Source: Flabesymbios commensalis
Lineage: Eukaryota; Annelida; Polychaeta; Terebellida; Flabelligeridae
Reading direction: 5' to 3'
NCBI GenBank assembly: GCA_964017125.1
Contig: OZ024909.1
Span: forward strand, 54,383,085 to 54,447,084
Length of the DNA: 64,000 nt
Part shown: positions 10,968-21,755 of the stretch, one piece after another
Numbering within the stretch: position 1 is the stretch's first letter
Layout of the letters: the number at the start of each line of letters is the position of its first letter
The notes under the pieces: generated by a model
Database searches by the model: none
Seen by the model: only the letters and a program-made list of their open reading frames with translations
What the model was told of the DNA's origin: nothing
Position numbers and translations under genes: made by a program

Positions 10968-11464
10968 CCCTTTTAGCGAGGGTACCGGGACATCTCGGAT
11001 AAAAAAGGGATATCTCAGGGCCGAGTGTGTTTTTTAGTATTTTTGTCTGTAAAATCAATGTGGCAATCATGGGGGCAACCTTGTTTTTGCTGATAAAAAT
11101 GTGTTTCTTTCTGATTGTGCATGGATAGCACTCCATAATAATATCTAGGCCGATGAAGAGCTGTCATTCTTAAAGGATTTCTTTAGAACGAAAAATTCAA
11201 AATGCCCGCCATTAAATCAATAACATTATCATAACTTTCTCAATAGTTGAGATAGGGACTTGATTTTTTTCACCAAACCATATATTTATGTTATTAAGGA
11301 ATAGAACAAGACAAACGACACCTTCCTTTGGCGTCATTATCATGCTTAAAATGACATAGATAATAAGACTTAGATGACAGATATCGCAGCAGTGCGGATT
11401 ACATAGTTGCACAGCTAATCATTAGGCATTTAGTACAGATCTCCCATAAACTGATAAACCTGAC
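10968..11464. other. No recognisable gene
   Basis: I see no coding signal. The minus-strand frame 10,897-11,136 overlaps the TTAA element and has no family resemblance that I recognise. Confidence 0.5.
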
Positions 11465-11930
11465 ATTATACATGACCTTGATATAACCATTATGTTTATT
11501 TTGGGCGCTATCCATGCAGTAAAGCACAACCTCAACCCATGTCAACTCTATACCCAATTACTTATCAATCTATTGCGATGGAAGTCCAAGCTGATGCTAC
11601 ACGCTGCTGCATAATTGTAATTTTGCTTGTTCAATTGAGCCTTGAGAATGGGGGTGTAATAGGCGCAGACATGGGGGTATTACCCCTCCCAATATAAGCA
11701 GTGTCCATTAATTTCCTAAAAAATGTGTGTTGAAATGATACCCGACCGAGAATGTGTCACCATCCGTTCTTTCTAGTAGATGACTGCACCACTAAGCAGC
11801 TTGAAATAGATAAAAAGTGGGTATTTTCAATATTGTTTGACCTTGCAATGACCTTGATGTGACCTTGGTCTTATGCACAAGTAAAGCACAACTCCTTCTC
11901 CTGTTATTATTTGCTCATAAGCTAAGATCC
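11465..11930. repeat. Diverged duplication with TGACCTTGA
   Basis: Two related segments about 370 bp apart share TGACCTTGATRT and, further on, AGTAAAGCACAACYYC. They look like two decayed units of a longer tandem repeat related to the AAGGTCA family. Confidence 0.45.
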
Positions 11931-12029
11931 TGCTGGTGTCTTCATACAAATCTGACATTATAAAATATTCTTATTTTTTTTTACCCCCCAGGAATTCAGC
12001 GGTGGGAATCCAAGTGTGCCCAGGAGCTC

Positions 12030-12430
12030 AGCGTTAATGCTTCTCCTTACCCTTTAGCGACCTTCTCACTGCCCTAAGACACATATCCGTCACCCTTTTG
12101 CACTTCGCCATCACCCGTTAACGTATCACTGTCATTTAATGCTTCCTTATCACCGTTCCATAGCCATTTCATGTCACATTGCCAACTTTTAGGGCCTCCC
12201 GGTGCTCTTTAACACCCCTTCTTCACCTCTTGATGTCTCCTCGTTGCCCTTCAACGCATCCTCATTTCCCTTCACGCCTCCTAGCTCATTGCCCTTTAAC
12301 GACTCCTTATTTGCTTTTAACCCCTTTTAACCCCTTTTTAGCGCCTCACTTGAATGCCTCCCCATTGTCTTTTACCGCCTCCCTGTCGCTTTTTAGCGCC
12401 TCCCCATTGACCTGTTACACTTTTTCGTGG
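12030..12430 (+). repeat. 21-bp degenerate satellite, block 5
   Basis: Same family as the other blocks (CATTGCCCTTTAACGACTCC, GTCTTTTACCGCCTCCC). The open frame 12,179-12,529 is a by-product. A lone related unit occurs again at about 13,375-13,405. Confidence 0.75.
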
Positions 12431-13370
12431 CTCGTTGGTTTAAACATATGTAGCCGTGGTTATTTTACCTTAGATTATTTTATTAAGTATAGTGTGGTGA
12501 GACCTTGCCATTGTTTCCTTGTCCCCTGACAGCGCCCGTGTGCTGGGTAAATGTAAACCACAGTTGTGTAATTTTAATTCACCGCGAGATTGAAGTCACT
12601 TGACTCGTCACCGTCGTTGTGAACAGAGCTATACCGCTCTGTTCTACTCTATTTTCCATTGGACTCAGTCTCTTTGTTAAGAGGTATTCTAGGCTTTGCA
12701 GATCTGTGATCTAGGTATAAATGTGCTATTAGATTCGTTTAGCATACATGTAATGTATTAGATTTTTTCCTCGTTTTATATAACTTGTGGAAGATATCGA
12801 CTCGCTGAGTTTTAATTAATTTAGCTTTGCAAATTAGACGTTGGATGGAATTTGATGTAATTGATTTAAGTTATTGTAAAAAGGTTGCATTATGATTATT
12901 AACATTATTACTTTGACAGTTTATATTTGTTTCTTTAGACTGGTCATTGGTATTGTGTGTGGCCTGATATTGAGCTGGTGTATGTGACTCTGAAGTGACA
13001 CATTGTGTCGAAACAGTGAAGGATTACGTTACGTGAATGATGATTGTACCTTGGTTTAATTAATTTAGTCTCGTAACCATGCTATAATGTAATTGTATAC
13101 CAATAAATGTAATTTCACAGTGATGGTGAATTGTACTTTTTAATATACATGTCAGTAAAAAAGATAGTATTCATTGAAGTCGGGAAAATATATTTGACTA
13201 TGTCTTATTATTGTACACTTGTTGTAGTTTTTTGTTGTTGTTGTTTCGACCCACTGAATACATGAACATCACCATATGGTCTTCGTTTTTTTGGGTGACT
13301 CAGGAGGTTAAGCCCCGAGCTATCACACATAATTTATTTTTTAAGGATTACAAACAGCACTTGGTGCCAC
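12431..13370. other. No recognisable gene
   Basis: AT-rich. Around 12,985-13,020 the sequence GACTCTGAAGTGACACATTG followed by TGTCGAAAC resembles the GTCGAAAC-type tail motif seen near the ends of some retroelements. That is weak and I assign nothing. Confidence 0.4.
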
Positions 13371-13439
13371 GAGTTTTTCTCCGTCACCATTTAAAAACAC
13401 CTTCTCGTTATCTGAATATTCCACTTTGATGATGTTTAA

Positions 13440-14177
13440 TCATTAAAACCCTCTAGAATTAGATTATCCAGTCAAAGTCACACCAAAACATTGTATTATG
13501 TGCTCCAATTTGTAACATTCTATGTTAAAATCATATTTGGCCTTGAAATTTGACCTTTTGACCTAGAGGATTACCTCAAATCACCAAACGAATACCAGAA
13601 ATAGATTGTCCAGACACAATCGCACGAAAAAGAAGTATTACACTTGTTCCAAGCTTAATTTGTTAAAAATCAAATTTTTGCTTATCTGACCTTGAAATTG
13701 ACCAACTGACCTAGAAAATGACCTTTAATCATCAAAAGAGCATAAATGGATTATTCAGTCAAAATTAAAATTACATTAAAAAGTCGTACTACAATTTCGC
13801 TATTTATGTTGCTTAAAAATCTTAAATTTTCTACCTCGGAATTGACTTTGCCCTTGAAGATGACCTTGAATCACTAAAATATTCCATAATTGAGTTTGTC
13901 AGTCAAAATCCCTTAAAAAACAGGTATCACACAAGTTCTTGACTGTATTTGGTAAAAATGATAGTTCCTATTACTTTATCTTGAAATTGACCTTTTGACC
14001 TTGAAGATGACCCTGAATTATTAAAATATTTCCAGATGGATTGCCAGTCAAAATTACATGAAAACGAGGTAGGCCTATACACATGTTCCTAGACCTAGCT
14101 TTATTATTTTTTTGTAAAAATGGTAATTTTGCTTACTTGACCTTGAAATTGACTTTTTGCCCTTAAAGAAGACATCG
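13440..14177 (-). repeat. AAGGTCA-rich array, block 3, reverse orientation
   Basis: The reverse complement matches the 3,961-5,345 family: GGAACAAGTGTAATACTTC, GTGCGATTGTGTCTGGACAA, then AGGTCAAAAGGTCAAATTTC and so on, in about four units. It continues after the inserted element at 14,178-14,577. Confidence 0.8.
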
Positions 14178-14577
14178 TACGCCCAATATCGCGAACCACG
14201 TTTTTCGCCATTTAAAAAATATTTACCAGCTGAAATTATTTTTTTTTACTTCTATTCAACTCACTAACATGTCCGGCGATCCCCAGGTAGAATTTTTGTT
14301 TGAAAAATATTTTAACCTAGGAGATCCTTTCTTTGTTATGTATAACGTTTTTCGCGAATTTCACTTAATATCGCCCACCGCTCTAATGATGAATGACTTG
14401 CACCTGTCATTATACATGACAAAGAAAGGATCAGACGATGTAAAGTATTTTTTGCCGAAAAAACGGCAGAAATAGGCGCCGGATAACTTGGAAAGTTAAA
14501 TAAAGTTGAAAAAAATAAAATTTAGTAACCAAATATTTTTTAAATGGCAAAAAACGTGGTTCGCGATATTGGGCGTA
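14178..14577. mobile_element. TA-flanked MITE with long TIRs, 400 bp
   Basis: The termini are inverted copies of about 45 bp with only one or two differences, beginning TACGCCCAATATCGCGAACC. Flanking TA on both sides fits a Tc1/mariner-type TA target. It splits an AAGGTCA array that continues on either side, so both ends are well placed. The near-identity of the ends suggests recent activity. A 68-codon plus-strand frame (14,269-14,475) fills the middle. It does not resemble a known transposase, and the element is probably non-autonomous. Confidence 0.8.
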
Positions 14578-14745
14578 TGACCTAGGCTATAGGCCTAAGT
14601 CATGAAAATAGGCCCCCTAATACAAAAAAAATCGATTAGTCTACCCGGTCAAAATCAATTAAAAATAAGGTAGTCTATCACACTTTTCCTAGAGCTCTTC
14701 AAATTTGTTGAAAATTCATATTTGACCGTGAAATATATATGGCGG
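14578..14745 (-). repeat. AAGGTCA-rich array, block 3 remainder
   Basis: Continuation of the reverse-oriented array after the TA element (ATTAGTCTACCCGGTCAAAA, then TAAGGTAGTCTATCACAC and ATTTGACCGTGAAAT). Confidence 0.65.
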
Positions 14746-16159
14746 CCATTTCGTTTTTGCCCAGAAAAAAATTCGCCCAAGCCAAGGGTGCCATAGTGGT
14801 ACCCGACTGATTCCTGCTCAGGACATCCCTTAGAACCAAAATCCACCATAATAAATCATCCATACCTCAAAGCATGCTTTCAAGAGCTACACAATTCCCT
14901 TTGCAGGCTTTGGCAACTCGTTAGCACTATTAAAAAAAATAATATTAATGGGTTTTATCTACTCTAGTCTACCAACTTGCCTGAAAGTAGCCTGAAACGC
15001 ATATCCAAAATGAAGCTGACATTGTGTTTCACCATAAAACTACCTCCTAACGTTACAGTTTTATGGTTTTACAAAACATTTTGAAAATAATTATTGTGAT
15101 GCCAACTTGCATTGTATCCACGAGACCTGTGTCTGTGAGACGTCTGTTGCAGCATGCACAGTGAACTCATTTAGAGTAGGCCTATACTGCCTCAGTGACA
15201 AGAGTGGCCAAAGGCAGAGCCATGTCAGTCAGACTAATAACGCCTACATGTATGACGTCACGAATACCTCAGGATTCACTCTCATTGAAAATGGTTTGAT
15301 CCATAAGATAAAACGCTGGGGGTACAGTAGGGCTACTATAAGAGTAAAAAATAGCGTTTAGATGTTTCTGTTTTACTGGTCAGTAGTATGCCTACGGCAT
15401 GTACGGTACCGTACATAGACCTAACGTTAAAATCATAAGGGTTACTGGAATTGTAGGTCCATAGCCTATAATAGGCCTAAACTAGGCTAATTTATTATAA
15501 GATGATGAAAACAAACTAAAACAGAACAGCCTGTAACTTAGTGTATTTTTATAGGCCTACTCATCAACTTCAACATTACAAGTCAACTGTAGGCCTATAG
15601 GTCCCAGTAGCATGAGTAAGTAGCCTAGGCCTATCATAGTAGGCTACATAGAGTGATATAGGGGGGAATTCCTCTTTGGGGTCTGGGCTGGTTTAATGGT
15701 GTCCACCTTTTAGTCAGAAGGCCCGTTTGTCAGTAGATCTGTTAGTTAGAAGGCCCATTAGGGGGCCACCATTAGATTCCCAGGGGGGGGGGGGCAGGAG
15801 TATTTTTGAAAAAAATAATTTCGGGCGGACTCTGCGTGAAATAAATAATTTACTTCAAGAACTGCTCCATATAAACAAAATGTAACAAAATGTGAAATTT
15901 TCAGCGCGCCGCCGAGCCCGGCCAGAAAACCAGTTAGGCTTTTTAGTCGTTCATTGGACAGTGAACAATGCTAGGGGACGCTCGTTTTCATATCTGGGGC
16001 ATATTATTTTGAATAAAACGTTTGTTGTCCAGCTATTGATAAAATAATTAGGCCTATTAAAAGATAGATCCCTCATAGAGTCCACGCGTTTTTATTTAAA
16101 TCGGTAGGTAGTTTAATAGAGGTCTAAATAGCTTGAGGGAGTAAAACATGAATTCCTCC
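14746..16159. other. No recognisable gene; TAGGCCTA-rich
   Basis: The octamer TAGGCCTA and its variants are frequent from about 15,470 to 15,650. A perfect palindrome CATGTACGGTACCGTACATA lies near 15,399-15,418. A run of G occurs near 15,783. The frame at 15,107-15,361 matches nothing I know. Confidence 0.5.
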
Positions 16160-17466
16160 GTTACGTGACACATTTTTTTCTTTTTGTTTTTTTCTCAAAT
16201 AGTTCAAAGCTTTTAACCATTTTGTTATTTTGTCGTGTCTATTCTTCTGAGTTGCCATTTGTGCGCAGTCTGGCTATAAATAATTATACTAAATCCCGTT
16301 TATGTATTTAATATAGCCATGCAAAAGTACTGTTACGTGATCACGCCAAATGGACATGGTTTTTTAAGGCTTTGTGCGTTTTAATATTTCTGCTCTCATT
16401 GTGTTTATGATAATATTATTCTATGTGTTTTTTCCGGAAAAGAACACTTGGGCGCTATGTTTGAGGTTTGTAGGCCTATAATCAATGTGACACCATACAT
16501 CTTTACATTGTAAGGAAAACAAAATTTAAATACGTCGTTACGTGATCACCGTTACAAATAAATGAGAATAAAGAATACTTGCAATGGAATCATGGATATC
16601 AGCGTTACGTTATCGATTTTTTTCATTTTTTTTTAATACCAAAGTCACTAACATTATATCTAGTTAAAGGGTGAATAGACCTGATTTTAATTATATCGAA
16701 CATTTTGTGGAAATTAAAAAAAACTGTCATTTTTTTATTTTGTGATCACTTTAATTGCGAAGTTTCCTTTTGATGTCAAAATGAATTATCAGCCTAACCA
16801 CTCGATGTGTTTATTAATTTCTACGTTACTCGTTTCCGTAAGCCTTTGGTTTATATCACAATGTTGTGTAGGAGAAAATTAATTGAACACAAAACCGTTA
16901 CGCGATCACAGTTAGGCCTACGTGATCACATCATAATTGAATGTTCATCACCTTAAAAACGGTAAGTAATAGGAGATGTTTTTCATAGAATATATATGGA
17001 TATATCAATAATTAACCCAATAAATGAACATTATTTGTATTCAACCTGATAAGAAGTTGTTTATTCTAACAGCAATATTTGTTACGTGCTCACTGGCTAT
17101 TTATTTTAATCTCACATATTTCAAGTAAAAGTGCAAATAGTTTGGTCTATGTGGATTTGTATTTTTTATTTTATTTAGTGTATTATGACGTCTTTAGCGC
17201 TGGATACTAGCATTTCTTCAAAATATTCCCAATTAGGTGTGTAGCTTCCCATATCAAAAATGCGTGATCACCTAACATGATTTTTTACACTATAAAAATG
17301 TGATCACGTAACGTAATTCTAGCAGATATAGGGCACAGTACGTCAAAATGTAAAATATTTTTAAATTTTGAATTGACCCATGGAAGGAGAAAAACAATTA
17401 ATATTTATTTTTAATGTAAATCAATAAAATTATAAGCCTTTTCCAACAATTTCGTTACGTGATCAC
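16160..17466. repeat. Cluster of the 13-mer GTTACGTGATCAC
   Basis: Exact copies of GTTACGTGATCAC at 16,332, 16,537 and 17,454, and an exact reverse-complement copy at 17,300-17,312. One- to three-base variants lie at 16,160 (GTTACGTGACAC), 16,604 (GTTACGTTATCGA), 16,897 (GTTACGCGATCAC), 16,919 (TACGTGATCAC), 17,081 (GTTACGTGCTCAC) and 17,262 (GCGTGATCAC), with the half GTGATCAC at 16,742. The sequence between is AT-rich and not visibly repeated. This is either a very old satellite in which only this word is conserved, or a cluster of binding sites. Confidence 0.7.
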
Positions 17467-18293
17467 ACCGGGTGATTTGACATTTCTAAGTTTTGGACAT
17501 TGCCACAATGTTTTGTCATCAGACTTCTAAAACAGATTAAAAAGTTAAAATAACTAATACATTGTGCTTATATGTATACATATACTGTAACAAAATATAT
17601 TTTTGCTGACAATAGTCGTTTAACTTTTTGCTAGAGGAGAAGACAAACTACCTCTGCTAGAAGCACGTGTTATAGCCGTTCTGGTAGTCAAAAATGGTGT
17701 ATCATGTCGTATATATATATGGTGAATATTTTTTATGTTAAATGAATCCTACATTATTATTTTTTGTAGAACTATTTACTTTGATATGTTAACTTGCAAC
17801 ATAGTGGGAAACAAGAGCTTAATAAAATATTTTTTTAAACATTTTTGGTGGTTTCCACGTGGAATTCATGAAAATAGCCATGAAGATTATAATGTGAAAA
17901 ATGTAGGCCTAAGAATATTTTCTTCTAAACTAGAAACTTTTCAAAGTACACACAAACAAATTGCACAACTGAAAGTAAAACCCCGTAGATTATTATCTCA
18001 CGGGTCTGCACTTTTTTGCATAAATAAACTTTACTGAAATAGATGTGAAAAGTGTCTCATGAGAAAACCCCACAAACACAAGATTTCTCAACTCGTGTTG
18101 AGTTTCTAGCCATATGTTTAATTTATGTCAAGCGTTGATAAATGTATCATTGCTCAGAATAAATAATAAATTGTTAGTCCAAATATTGTGATAAATAGCA
18201 TTCTTTGTTGACTCTTTTGTGTGAAAAATATGATTCATATTAGAGAAAGGGAGGTTTACCTAAGCACGGGAGAACGATTATAGAATGTGATTG
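17467..18293. other. No recognisable gene
   Basis: AT-rich. A 100-codon plus frame (17,735-18,037) has no recognisable domain or splice context, and I treat it as chance. Confidence 0.5.
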
Positions 18294-19012
18294 TAGGGGA
18301 GACCTGGGCACCATGGACACCTAATTTTCATTTTGGATTAGCGTCAAATATATTTGTAGCACATTAACGTATCATCAACCAATAGGTAACGCTGGACTAT
18401 CCTAATGTTTGACTGGAATACAATGCCTGTATTCATGTTGGATGTTACCTAAAAATCAATTTTAAACAAAATCGGCAAATGTCCATGGTGACCCGAGCTC
18501 GGGGCACCATGAACATGAGGGTGGGGTACAATGGACATGTCTACAGGCATGTTGGAGGGACTTCCTGTGTCAATCAACACATTTTTAAAAGTGAAATAAA
18601 AAATAAATAAATACATATTTAATTGTAAAAATCTTCTTTTAAAGAATAGTGAAATTTTAAAAATATATTCTTTGAGGACGGGGCACCATGGAGATTAATG
18701 CCAATAATGGGGCACCATGGACATGTCCATGGTGCCCTGTAGCATGTTCATTGTACCCCGTCCATGGTGCCCCATCATGACGATTGTTAAAAGTGTAGCT
18801 TTTAGGTAGAATCTTCCATTATCACCAATGGTTCTTGAAAAAGCACAATATTTACCAGTTATTATGTGATTCTTGTTTTAACTTAGTTCTAATGAGTGTT
18901 TAATGTATTAACAAAATTCGTGTATCCCCAAAATTTACTTTTAACCACCAAAAACACATATTTCGCGATAGTTTACACATGCCTTCATGTAATGGTGCCC
19001 CGGTCTCCCCTA
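18294..19012. mobile_element. TIR element with GGGGCACCATGG repeats, 719 bp
   Basis: The left end TAGGGGAGACCTGGGCACCA is matched by the right end TGGTGCCCCGGTCTCCCCTA, one base apart from a perfect ~19-bp inverted repeat, with TA at both borders. Inside, GGGGCACCATGGACATG and its reverse complement recur at 18,499-18,540, 18,678-18,700, 18,710-18,740 and 18,755-18,775. TA borders suggest a Tc1/mariner-like target. No protein is encoded. Confidence 0.75.
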
Positions 19013-19815
19013 GTATAGGCCTATACCGTGCTAATTAAGATCAGTGCAGAATTTAAATCTCATTAATTCAGGTACTCGCGTTGCTCTTCTTGCTTGATCA
19101 TATTTACATTGTTCCAAACTGTTCAAAGACATGGAGTGTAGGTCAGTGTACCGGGAATCACTGACCAGAAACAATCGGACATGGATTTTTGCACTTTATC
19201 GCGCCAACTATTCCGTGATGGTGGGGAAATTGCGGTTCAAACATCGAAGAAATTTTCAGTCATTGACCATTGCCACGAGCAGACCCTGTATGATGTTGTA
19301 ATGATAAACATCCTGCTGCGATGAGACGCTGTATGGTGGCAGGCCTTGAAGTAGGCTAGTATGTAGACAGAAATTCCGACTCTATCGTAAATTTAGCTGT
19401 CAGTGAAAGAGCAATGAGAGGACTGTTGCACAGGCTAGCTAGTATACAGCCATGCAGTGTTTGTGGACATAAATTGAGCTCTTTTCTGAAATTATCGTAT
19501 CGTATTGCAGGCTCAATAGACTTAAAGCTGCATATTATATCAGTTTACTTGTTCTAGAACATTTTAAATACGGTATGCCGTTATCTGTTTTGTAGAATTT
19601 TGTATATGTATCAGAATGAAAAAAATATATATTGCTTTGAAAATATGTTTCATGCGCTATGAAATATCCCACTGACTGCAGCCAATAGCTGCTATGCTCT
19701 GCGGGAGCTGCGTATATATAAATGTTTATTATTGTCTCAGCCGATATACACATTATAGAATCACACATTCAAATTAAATAGCATATATGAAACTATTGAC
19801 ACCGGTCACTCCTAA
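19013..19815. other. No recognisable gene
   Basis: I see no coding exon with credible splice sites and no repeat structure here. Confidence 0.5.
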
Positions 19816-19821
19816 GTGGAG

Positions 19822-20811
19822 TAATGCAGCAGTCAATGTATTCCCCGACCCACCCCACCGCGGGGCAGCCTGGGGGTTACCTGGAGGTTTGCTGTTTGTT
19901 CAAGCCCCTGGGGTGTGGGGGTTTTCTCAAGCTTTGCCCCAGATTGGAATCACGGGATTTGTCTATATTGAAAATCTTTCTGACTATTAAAGTGACTGCT
20001 ATAAAATAAAAGTTTTAATTTTACAAAACATTGAAGCTGTCATGTTCAAGTTCAGTGGAGGGGTTGATGTGCGACAGTCATATATGTTCAAGGTGATGGG
20101 AGGGGGAGATGGGGCGCCAGCCATGTTCAAGGTGATGGGATGGGTGTCAGCCATGTTCAAGGTGATTGCAGGGAGGTGAGGGGCGTCAGCAATGTTGAAG
20201 GGGATAGGAGGGGTGAGGGGCGTCAGCCATGTTCAAGGTGATGGCAGAGGGTGAGGGGCGTCAGCCATGTTCAAGGTGATGGGAGGGGTGCAGGGGCGTC
20301 AGTCATGTACAAGGTGATGTGAGGGATGTCAGCCATGTTCAAGGTGATGGCATGGGAGGGGGGGGGGGGCGTCAGCCATGTTCAATGGTGTGAGGGGCGT
20401 CAGCCATGTTCAAGGTGATGTGAGGGGCGTCAGCCATGTTCAAGGTGATGTCAGGAGGTGAGGGGCGTTAGCCATGTAGGCCAAATAGGCCTACTAGACT
20501 AACCAGCCTAGTTGATTACAAATTGTATTCTAATTGTGTCCTAATATTAATTTAAAATGCTAATTTAAACGTTACGCAATGAGGTAAGTCTGTCGTAATG
20601 ATTATTATTGATAGAAATCATTTATAAATACAAACCAGGAGATTTGTCCCACCCTGTTGGGTGGGGGTTTTACCTGGGGTTATCAGGGGGTTTTGACATA
20701 AAATGTGCCCCTGGTTGTGGGGACGTTTGTGTTTTTGGGACACCCAAAAAGCAAATCCCCCACATAGCCCCGCGGTGGGGGGTGTCGGGGAATTCGTTGA
20801 CTGCTGCATTA
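19822..20811. mobile_element. Inverted-arm element around a minisatellite
   Basis: The left arm 19,822-19,866 (TAATGCAGCAGTCAATG, then CCCCACCGCGGGGC) is repeated in reverse complement at 20,767-20,811 with few differences. The open frames on both strands in each arm are copies of each other and not genes. The arms enclose the minisatellite at 20,047-20,477. Outer boundaries and superfamily are not clear. Confidence 0.5.
20047..20477 (+). repeat. ~36-bp minisatellite
   Basis: About eleven copies of a unit close to GTCAGCCATGTTCAAGGTGA followed by TGGGAGGGGTGAGGGGC. Unit length varies with the G-rich segment, which includes a run of at least nine G. Confidence 0.85.
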
Positions 20812-20830
20812 TGAGAGACACTAGGTTTAA

Positions 20831-21689
20831 GCCTATATTACTTCCTAAAAAACTAGTTATAAGGTATCTCCGATTTTTTATGTTAAGCTCATTATTAATT
20901 TAAGCACAGTATGTTTAAATAATTGACTTGCAATATACAATATAATAATAGTTTATATACGGACGATTAAAATCTATGCAATGAAATGGGATTAAACAAT
21001 TGTTGATGTGAAATTATGCAGAAAATGTATTAGGCTAACTGTAAGTTAGATACACAACTTTGCATAGATACATAAGTGATTAAAAATGAATTAACATGTC
21101 TAGCCATTGTTTCTGTTTTTTGAAAATGTTCAATAGGTCAATTGAGGAAGTCTCAGGTGACAGAGGCCTGACTAATTAATTGTGCTTATTGTCAGTGGTG
21201 GCCATTTTGAATTTATGTTATTAGACCATTAATTATTTTTTAGGCCTATAAGTTATTTAGTCAATAGCCGCTATGAAATATACATACAATATTTTATTAT
21301 TTTAGAAACGTTTGTCCTGCAGAAAAAGACAGCTAAAACAGTTAAAAGCATACGTTTTGTGTTTGACCCCGATTCTGTCCGATGAATTGAACTTAAAAGG
21401 TCACATAAATATTTTTATTTGATTCACCAAATAAAACTCTATATAATTAGGCCCCAAGTTCATTTAAATCGATCAATTACGTTCAAAGGTGGACGCATCT
21501 CTGAAATTGGAATATTTCTCTGGATGGAAAAAGGCGTGGCCCAAAAATCCCCCCCCCCTCCCCAACGAGTAGAGCTTAAGACTTTTTCTTCGTGATACTA
21601 GACACCTTATAGGCCTACACAACTTGGTGAAAAAATCTCGTAGTTCTGGCTTCGGCTATATATTGACAAAAATGTCCTGTGCTATAGGA
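20831..21689. other. No recognisable gene
   Basis: AT-rich. One C run near 21,550. Nothing else is seen. Confidence 0.5.
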
Positions 21690-21755
21690 ACAAGTGTAAT
21701 ACTACTTTTGGTGTGATTTTGCCTGGAGAATGCGTTTTTATATTCTTTTAATAAT
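21690..21755 (+). repeat. AAGGTCA-family unit, left of an insertion
   Basis: GGAACAAGTGTAATACTAC, GTGTGATTTTGCCTGGAGAA, TATTCTTTTAATAAT is one unit of the AAGGTCA family. It is cut off at 21,755 and resumes at 23,808 with ATAATATAAGGTCATATATT. Confidence 0.7.

Noticed and set aside
10191-12529. Plus-strand frames with SPFNASS-like repeats (10,191-10,391; 10,423-10,683; 12,179-12,529)
   Set aside because: They are read-outs of the 21-bp satellite, whose period is a multiple of three. No start context, no domain, and units diverge without codon bias.
12985-13020. Retroelement tail motif GTGTCGAAAC
   Set aside because: Only a short resemblance, with no coding remnant nearby.
19787-20821. Pairs of frames at 19,787-20,009 and 20,608-20,821
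   Set aside because: They are the two inverted arms read in several frames.
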